From positions 3,771,688 through 3,835,687 of the forward strand of contig NC_072470.1 of the NCBI RefSeq assembly GCF_027596085.1: a stretch of DNA of 64,000 nucleotides. The letters are read 5' to 3'. The translations under genes and the position numbers were made by a program. Shown here one piece after another: positions 55,601 through 64,000 of the stretch (position 1 is the first letter of the stretch; every line of letters begins with the position of its first letter). The DNA is from Anoplopoma fimbria. Lineage: Eukaryota; Chordata; Actinopteri; Perciformes; Anoplopomatidae. The notes beneath the pieces are model-generated. The model was given only the letters and a program-made list of their open reading frames with translations, made no database searches and was not told the DNA's origin.

Positions 55601-56728
55601 AAGTGTTTCTCCATAAACATTGCATCAGAAAGCGACGATCAGATCCTGAAATCTGAGTCAGTTTTTGAATCCCTGCAATTTAAACCAAATCTGCACGCTT
55701 AATCACAGATTTAGTCACAAAAACAACACAAAAAAACTGCAATTTAGATGTTAAAACATCAGAAATGATATCCTTTATAACAGATATTTTATTCTGTGGT
55801 GTTGGGAGTGTTGCCCGGCTCACAGAACCTTTAAAAAAGAAGGAAAAACAACAACACAAGCGTGTAGCAGTTATTCATATGAGTGTCATGCAGCCATATG
55901 CCTGGGCCAGATTGGTGGTGTATCTTGGACAGCTGAGCTCTAATGATTCACTGCTGGGCCTCGGATAGAACAAGGCTTAGTGTACATTTTGCTACTCTGC
56001 TACCCCCACAAATACTTCGTAGTAAATTTGTCTTGTTTGTATTGAAAAACACTCCTCTTTACCTGCATTTCTCATCTCTCCAGAGACAAAAAAAGACATT
56101 TGTCATGTACGGTATGCGGTAAAGTCTCACTGGCTCTCGGTTGTCAAGTCAACTTTATTTAAACACCGCTTAATAAAAATACAAAACCAGTACGTAAATG
56201 CGCTTTAAGAACGAGGAGGGTTACGATATGGAAAACTGGAGGCAGAGTATGGAACATCAGCAGCGAAATGAAGACGTGAGGGGAAAAAAAAGATCACGCT
56301 TTAATGCACAAAATAAGAGCGATAGAGCATGACAGGACGCGTCGGAGGCCAAAGTGAATGAAATCAGGTCTGAGGTTTGGTTTGCAACTGGAATTGTGAA
56401 GTGTATTTCTTTTTTCTTCATGTTGCAGTCAGTCGGAGCAGCACTGGAGAACAAATCAGAGAGTGACAGAGGTAGTTTTACCTCTGCAGAACAGAGGAAG
56501 CTGCTCAGAGAAGCGCTGCATGCTGGGGGAGAGGTGCAGCCTACAGGTGTCTCTCCACACCTGCTCACAAACGCTAAACTCTTAAATTTGGCCAAACATT
56601 TGACAAACCAGCATATTCAACGGCATCTCTTTTCCCGACAGATGGAGTTTGCTCAGTTGTCATGGAAACATAAACAGCTACCAGCGAACACGTAAACATA
56701 CTCAGGTCATGCATGGGACCTAAGAAGC

Positions 56729-56960
56729 ATTAAAGGTACCAAGTGTGATTTTTGACCACTAGTGGCAGTATTGAGTAATGTTTTTAACGTGTAAATCCAC
56801 AAAAAAAATGTTTGTGTAGAGGTCAAACAGATAAGATATTTTCATGTAAATAAGTTTCCCGCTGTTTCCAGTCTTTACGCTAAGCTAAGCTAAGCTAAGC
56901 TAAGCTAAACTCCAGCTTGATTTTCTCATCTCACTCCTGGAAAGAAAGCAAATAATGAAA
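56729..56960 (+). mobile_element. fragment of a percomorph dispersed repeat with expanded GCTAA pentamer
   Basis: Segments GACCACTAGTGGCAGTA, CGCTGTTTCCAGTCTTTACG, GCTAAGCTAAGCTAA and TTCTCATCTCACTCCTGG followed by AAAGAAAGCAAATAA occur in the order I recall from a widespread spiny-rayed-fish repeat. The usual two or three GCTAA units are expanded to six here (56879-56908). The family name is not certain. Confidence 0.55.
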
Positions 56961-59714
56961 TAATCACCTGTGATGTCATGGACGGAGGGTGTGGATGCTG
57001 GAAAAGTAGAGGAGACTCTCACACTTTTGACCTCATTAAATTATTTACATATCCCCATATGCCACGCCGGACCATTCACAGGGCACATGAAGGACGGCCT
57101 GGGCGAAGACGAGAGGGAGAGAGAGAGCGAGAGCGAGAGAGAGAGACACTCCTCGGACCTGGCACCCGGCGAGAAGAAAGTTCAATGACATGCAGGGAGG
57201 AGAAGCGCAAGTGACCAGCAGGGATTAGCCAATCAGAGCGTCAGAAGAGCAGCCAGCTGTTCGTTCTGGCCGCAGCGAAAAGAGACCCGGAGCAGGTGGT
57301 GCAGCCCGGTGCCAGCGGTTCTACAGAGGAGGGGAAAAGATAGAGAGAGGAGGAAGAAGAAGAAGAAGATGATGATGATAAAAGAAAGTCATCCCCCTAA
57401 TGTGGGGACGTTACTGCAGTACTTCTTTCCCCCTGCCTGCCACTTATTGCTTTGCCTAGCATTATTATGCATCAATATTCCAGGAGCCTCAGTCTTTATG
57501 TATGTGCCATTTGACAAAGCAGATCCAAAATCCATCATAAAACATCAACAGAAAGAAATGAACTGAAGGTATGAAGGTAAAAGACAGGAAGGGACCCAAC
57601 AAACATGGTCAAAATGAAACAAAAGGTCACGATTAAATGTGATTTAAAGCACTATTCCTGTCATTTACTTTGTGATGTTTCCTCTCAGGTAGTGATTTCG
57701 TACGCTTCCCAAAAGATCCAGGTAAAAGTGAAGAGAATAAAATAAAACATAAACTTATTAGCCATGTGTTTCCTGCAGACAGTCCTGAGAACTGGAGGTG
57801 ACAGTGGGATCAGAGGGGACAGAGAGCCATCGCTGCCTCGTCCACTGAATACAGCAGCTGCAGAGCGCCACAAAGACAACAATGCTCCCGACGTCGGAGG
57901 GGGTTCGGTGCACCGTGGTGATGTTGGACAGCTCTGCAAAGACCCCCGTGTGGAATTTTATTAATTTGCATTTATGGTTTTATGCTCTCGCTCCCACCGA
58001 AACACCAGGTTTGGCACAGCGAAGTCATGGTATGGCAATGTTCAAACCATCCTGCAGAGATCTGGAAGAGGCCAGTAAATAGAGAAACAGCTTCTCTGCT
58101 GATGTGGAAATCTACTCAAGTAAAAGTTTAGTTCATTTTAAACAAACCCAAACTCAAGCAGCAAAACAAAGAATGCATGTAAGTTAAGATTTAACCTCAG
58201 TGTGGTTTCATTTTTATGTAAATTGATGCAGTTCCTGAAAGATAATCTCATTAGTCAACAGTTTAAATGAGCATTGAGAGCGTATTTGTATTATTTTGAA
58301 GCTTGGCCAGAAGCCAATGAGCCGCTCACATAGTTCCTGTTGATGAGCCCCCTGCTGGATGACACTCTGTAGTTATTGATCATTTAAATAAAGTTTTTTT
58401 AAATTGATTCTAGTCCGGTTCGTCCACATAATCTCTGGGAGACACATCTTCGAAAACTCAACTGCTGTGAGATGAGAGAACTCAAAACCACTGTAAGTAT
58501 TGTACAGGAGAAGAGTTTCTTTATTCATATATTAGTGAGAAAAAGTTATATTCCATGTCAGGAAGCTGCTGTTCGTCTGTTTGAACATTAAACCTGTTTC
58601 TTGCATTGCGCTCATCTGTCCTCCTCTGATTGTGTGTGTTCATCAGAGCTGAGGAGAGTCAATGCATTCACACACACAGCGAATAAAAACCTGTCTGCAT
58701 GCAAACAGATTCCTAAAGGTTGTTTGAAATACAACCTTAAAACTAAAATGGACAAAACAGCAAAAAATGCAAACTCCACAAAATGCCCCTTGAGGCTTTA
58801 ATTACCTCTAAACCTGTTTCACCTGTTCTCTCTCTCATCTTGAGTTCCTCTTAGCATGAACACCAAAGTGAAGATTTCATTGTTTTGCAGTGAGTTAAAT
58901 GTAGTTATGTTGTTTATTTGTGTTCGAAGAAGAGGAGTAAATGTTTTTGCAAATTGCTGCCATCAGGTGAGAACCTGAACATCCTGTATCTTTCATCTGG
59001 CTCATGAGTGGTTTTGAGATTCCACATCTTGCTGTGAAAGATCTTTAGAAAGCTAAGTGGTCACGTGTCGGTGTTTTCTCAGCTCCGAGGTGCCAAAACG
59101 TCCTGTTTTCAACATAATTTAGATCATTTCTGTGCTTTTAGTCTGACTTTCCTAATTACACACAACCAACACTAGCTGCGAGCCTTTTCACGTGGCGACA
59201 GATTTCCTCCAACATTTAAAGGAAATGATCTCTGTCAGTCCGTCCATCCGTCGTTCATCCACCCCTCTGAGGGGTAAGTGATTATATGTTTTGCCAATGC
59301 GTTTGTGGGAATCTTTTGATATGCACAAACACAGATTCTAATGCGCCGGCAACAGCAGCTTTTTTGGGCTGACGGCTGATTAGGATGCCGGCTCATGGCT
59401 GAGTCCGCGGGGCCCCAGCTGGGTGCAGGGAACATCGCTCATTACACGTTTTCTAAAAGGGGGGGGGCTAATTCACACCGCCTCGCAGCATGCCGGTGTA
59501 GGTGTAATCGTATCATTCTAAATCACCGGTCAGTTACACGCCGGCGAGGCCTCGGCTCGTGCCAGAGGGCCGGCTGGAGCCTGATTAAGGCTCGGCCAAA
59601 GACGAAGTGACACGTCCTTAACCTCATCAGAGGAGACGTTAGGCTAACCATCACTTACCCGTCAAGGTGCGAGCTTCACCCCGCCGAGACCTCTTCAGCC
59701 TCCTTTCCCTCTTT

Positions 59715-59930
59715 TCTTTTGTAAATTAGGGCGTTCTTCTCGTGGAGCGCCATGCATGTTTTATGAAGGCCTCGTGGCCGATGGTGGATGGCTGCCTGGG
59801 CGTTCCCATCACTAATACGCCACTGTCCTCTTGATTTAATTAGACGTTGGCCCCCACTATTTTCGACAAGGAAATATCTGCTCTAATTAAGCGGTATACT
59901 TCACCAGAGAGCGAACAGACAGTGCAATTC
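59715..59930. promoter_or_regulatory. candidate enhancer in the 3' flank
   Basis: Contains CGCCATGCATGTTTTATG, CTTGATTTAATTAGACG and CTCTAATTAAGCGG (NKX2-like AAGCGG edge and TAATTA core). Unique sequence, motif texture only. Confidence 0.3.
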
Positions 59931-60109
59931 AACACAGGGTTAATGTGCTCATAAAAAATCCATGATTTCTTGCCCTTTGCCCTCCTTTTTCTGGCATTTT
60001 CCCCCTAAATTCTCAAGAAAATGAACTACAAATGTGTCCTTTGTCTTTTGTATTTTTGTCTTCTGAACAGGCCAATTACTTTTTTGGGGGGTTGGTTTAT
60101 GATTATTCA

Positions 60110-60430
60110 TGCTAGAGAGACTCCCGGCCGTTAATGGACTTAGCACTGTTTTGTGCTCTCTCACTGGAAATAGATAATTACTCCATTGAGGAGGCAAACC
60201 TTTGCAGTCCAACCTTCCTGTTGAAAAGGAATGAATGTAGCGTTACATGTATGTAATTTCTTAAAGGAAGCATTGCCTGTGTAGCCTGCAGGGATTAGGC
60301 CTAATGACAGAAGTTAATTATATTAAGAGTAATTTTCAAAAACAGTTCATGAACTGCAAATTATACTTAAAAATTGCTCCTTAATGCTCTTAACTGTAAT
60401 TAAATTGGCTAATATCTTAAGAAAATGAAC
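60110..60430. promoter_or_regulatory. candidate enhancer in the 3' flank
   Basis: A dense run of homeodomain cores: CCGTTAATGG, AGATAATTACTCC, GTTAATTATATTAAG, AGTAATTTTC, TGTAATTAAATTGG. One hyphenated palindrome GTTCATGAAC lies at about 60345-60354. About 320 bp with no simple repeat. Confidence 0.35.
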
Positions 60431-62953
60431 ACGTGGGATAGGAGTGATGGGTTGAGGGAACTTTTAGGAGTTCAGGGTTAAATGGTCCGTGGATGAAATC
60501 AGTAATGTGATATTCAGATGGCGTTTTCTTTTTTAAGAAATCAGGATCGTTTGCAGAGGTTTTGTTTGAGCCAAATTAGCAGAGCGTTGATCCTTGAGGT
60601 GAATCACTTCCTTTGCTTTCACTGAAGCATAGAAGCAAATATATTTACTTTCACTATGATTTTACCCCGTGTTTTTTAAGAAAAAGAAGCTAAAGTATGT
60701 CTGTGTAAACCAACATTTTGAATTAGTCTGATTCATTTACATAAAGTGTAATGTTCAAGTAGGGAAATGTGACTTTTAAGCTGTCGTGTTCTGTCCAATA
60801 TTTAATCGACTGAGGGAAATATCCGCCTCTTTAGAAGCTAGTCGCTGTGTATCCAAAACAAAGAACTGCAGGCTGGAACCAATGTGTAGAAAGATGCTCA
60901 AAAGCTAGCTTGTTCACATTTATGAAGAATGTGCATCCTCCTACTCTCTTGCAGTTTTCTGTGACAGCATTCACCCATAATGACATGCTAGTAGTAAATC
61001 CATAAATGCATGAGATGAGTCGGCCGCACCACACTGCAGCGGGTCTCACCGTCTGTATTGCAAAGACTCGAGGGATGCCATTTCTCCCAACGCCTCCACG
61101 CGCTCCACCAGCACTCCTGTCCTCCGTGGAATTAGCTTTTTGTACATAGTTTTCTCTCCTTTTCAAGCGGGTGAGACCTTGATGTGTAAAGTGAAAAGTG
61201 CTTGAGCTGTTGTACGTTTTAATCCTCCAAACTGTTGACGGCGTCTATTTTTTAAGCATTTCTGAGCTCTACAGGAGGGGGGGAAAAACAGGAGAATTAT
61301 GTGCATTTATCTGCCCGTAATTAGGTGTATTTCTTCCCTGAGTTTTTATTTAATGATTGGCTTTTGCAGCGAAGGCCAGTACTTTTGAAGTGTAATGAAT
61401 CTCCTCTCAGGCGACTTAAGAGTTGGAGGGGAAAAGGGGGATGAAAAAAAAAAGGAACTGCCGTCATTCTGCGGCTTTGAACAACCCTTAATCTGTACAA
61501 AATTTAGGTTTGCCTTGCTTTTTTGAGATCAAAGACTCACGAGAAAGTATTATTCAATCATAACTGGTATGTTAAACCAGCAAAATGCCATTGTTAAAGT
61601 ACTTACAGGAGGGTTTTCACCTCAGAAAGAGAGGTTTGGAAGCTTTCCGAGTCATGCCATTTGTGCAACTTCGCATATTAAATCTACTTTGAATTCCATG
61701 TTGCTGGAACTGTATGTTCTGTGTGGCTGAAGTGCATGTGAATGTGTGTGCGGGGGACTTTATTCTCCCTCTCACACACACTCATGTAAAACTATGCATG
61801 CACAAAAACACACACTCGCAGTGTCTTCCATCTCCGCCATGAAGCCAGACCCCCCTTGGCTTTTCTCACTCGTAATCATGTCCAAATTTGCACAGGAAGG
61901 CAGGGGGAAGGGGAGAGCCATGTGAACTTGTGTGGGTGTTTTGGGTTGTTTTTTTTTTTCTTACAAAAAACCTGCTTCTGATAACCGCCGATCTCTCCGA
62001 CGCCCGAGATCCAAATCACCTTCTGAAGCCTTTCAAACGCCGGGCGCGGAAAACATTTTCCTCTCTGTCCTTTTTCAACTAAAAGTGAAATTTGGCTCGG
62101 GGAGAAAGAAAGAGACTGTATCTGCCAAGTAACAAGTACATGAAATATGAATGTAAAGAATGCAGAGAGAAGTCCTCACTGCTAGAAAGCCTTGAAGGTA
62201 ATTGGTAAACAACAAGTTGAACAACGACAGGAAGTGGAAATCACAGGAGGAACATTTGAATGAATCCAGCACCAGCCGTTTACCTTTTCCTGAATACATA
62301 TTTAGTCTTTTACTCTTCGATATCTGAAGGTTTATGAATCTTTTCTGCACCAAATTCTCTGCAGTGAAGATTCAACATTTGATATTTGAGCACTTGAGGA
62401 GGCAGATTGTTCAATTTGTGCTTAAAAAATGCAAAAACAGCAAATAGCTCATCATTAAAAAAATCAATTTGCACATTTAAAAAATCTCTTACTTCACATT
62501 CAAACACATACAGGTCGTTTTCAGTTTGCACCATTTTAAACTCTCGTATTGTATGTTTTATCTCCACATCTTATCTCTGTGGACCAATTACATTGTTATG
62601 TTCTTTCTAAAAGATTAATTATTGTTAATTATTGGATTGAGTTGCTTTTGGCAGTATTTGTTCTTTTTATACCCATGCGTGTAGAGCTTATTAGACCTGA
62701 GCTCATAATTAAACCAAAATGAATCGATGTGCCAGAGCTGCTTGAATACCTGCGTGCTTTTGTGAACGCTCATTTGTTCACAGTATTTTCTTTAAATATT
62801 ACATCGGACCATGACACCAGATCGGGTTTTTAAAAGCCGTGTTCTTGTCAGGGTCGACATGTACTTGGCTTCCTCCTGCACGTCTCCATTCAGTCCTGTG
62901 TGTTCTCGGGGCAGCTTGGAGGAGTTTGTGGCACTTTGTGTAAGTGTGTGTTA

Positions 62954-62954
<1 letters not shown>

Positions 62955-62989
<35 letters not shown>
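62955..62989. repeat. (TG)17 microsatellite
   Basis: Perfect TG tract in the 3' flank. Confidence 0.9.
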
Positions 62990-62990
<1 letters not shown>

Positions 62991-64000
62991 CGGGCCCACC
63001 TTGGCAGTGGCGCTAGCTATCAGCAGGGCCCAGCCGGCGTGCTAGCAGTGAGACCGTAGTGTTTGTAACAAAGCCGCTCTGACTGTAACGACTCCCATTT
63101 GTCCTCCGGGCGAAGCGAGGTGGAACCTTCCAGGAAAGAGGCTCTAAATGGATCCGTGGAGGGTGATGACGAGGGGTGAGGGCGGCGGCGAGGGGTGAGG
63201 ATGGCGGCGAAGCTGCACAGGACGCGGCCATGTGTGCTGAGGAAGTCTGGGCGCCGCTCGGACCTCGCTCCCAACACGCAGCCAGGACGACTGGCCAACG
63301 TGTCACACGAGACGCGACAATGAGATGGAGGAAGACTTCGCTCTACTACACTTCTGTCTTTCACGTCACGGTTTCCTTCCATTGGTCTCTTTTGACATTA
63401 ATTCTAATTAATAAGAACTGCAATAAGAACAAACAAAAATGCATCCCCTTTCTTTATGTAACCCTCAATTAAACACCTCATAAAAGCAGAGACATTAATC
63501 TAATCTGGTGCATATTGCCGACCATCGACTCCCGAAAACACATGGACCGTCTCCGCCAAGATGGAAAGTTTGTCAGAGAAGTTTTCCTCATTACAATGAT
63601 CTGTTTCTCATAAACACCCCGCCGCCCTCATTTGCGTGATCTCGCTGAGCATCAATCTGCTGTCGGTGACGATGTCGGTGAAAGGGGCCGCTGCCTCTGA
63701 TCCGGCATGAAGGCTTTAAATAGCTGCATGGCTCAGATTGCAGGGTGTCAGGGCCTATCGGCTGAGGAGCATGATGATGATGGTAGCGGTGGTGGTGGTG
63801 TAGTGGTGGTTGGACTGGGTGAAGTGGGTCAGGTCCGAAGTGAGCGGACATGCGAGTGACACCGGCGTGTGATGTGACCCGTTAGCGGGGGGGTGGAGGG
63901 ACTCGGGGCGGCTCTACGTCCTGTCTGTCTCGGCCGATACGGGACGCCGGTAGCCACGGGGCAAACAAATCAGAGGAAGTCAGAGTGACGAAGCTGAGAA

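Larger units (their letters stand above)
53451..64000. other. non-coding 3' flank of zeb2
   Basis: No coding exon or RNA gene was recognised in 10.5 kb. The content is microsatellites (53880-53950, about 62955-62989), a teleost dispersed repeat at about 56729-56960, and several AT-rich enhancer-like blocks. A short 19-bp-period GC-rich duplication lies at 63171-63210. In mammals the next gene downstream is GTDC1, but I see no GTDC1-like segment here. Confidence 0.7.

Noticed and set aside
53451..64000. GTDC1 exons expected downstream by mammalian synteny
   Set aside because: No glycosyltransferase-like segment found in any frame; the gene is absent or beyond the window.

Overview
The window is vertebrate nuclear DNA, most likely from a percomorph (acanthomorph) teleost. 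The evidence is spliced coding exons of zeb2 with fish-type substitutions, very dense CA/TG microsatellites, and fragments of dispersed elements typical of spiny-rayed fish genomes. There is no prokaryotic gene structure, and nearly all open frames outside the zeb2 exons are chance or microsatellite-driven.

The one gene I can support is zeb2 (SIP1/ZFHX1B) on the + strand. Eight coding exons (33330-33581, 38485-38553, 40640-40828, 41769-41983, 44885-44993, 45516-47524, 49352-49532, 51276-51847) join in frame with GT-AG borders. With one base from an upstream exon they give 1198 residues, lacking only the short N-terminal piece that a first coding exon outside the window should supply (the human protein is about 1214 residues). 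The product is a two-handed zinc-finger repressor. It has four N-terminal fingers, a Smad-binding segment, a central CCHC finger, a homeodomain-like segment, CtBP-binding PLxLS-type motifs, three C-terminal fingers and an acidic tail. Whether it is the zeb2a or zeb2b duplicate is not resolved here.

Positions 1-33329 are the 3' part of the large intron before the first exon seen. The intron holds no recognisable gene. It holds AT-rich, homeodomain-motif-rich blocks that look like conserved enhancers, many microsatellites (densest at 22.5-27.0 kb) and a degenerate MITE-like element at about 26.07-26.41 kb. The 3' UTR (51848 to about 53450) carries five miR-200-family seed matches (three are 8-mers) and three miR-205 seed matches (two are 8-mers). 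This matches the known ZEB/miR-200/miR-205 circuit. From about 53.45 kb to the end is non-coding flank with further enhancer-like blocks and a second teleost dispersed repeat at about 56.73-56.96 kb.

The interest is therefore regulatory: microRNA control, candidate enhancers (some with sharp palindromes or paired motifs), a possible truncated readthrough isoform, and the microsatellite-rich zone. I found no evidence of a novel multi-gene system.
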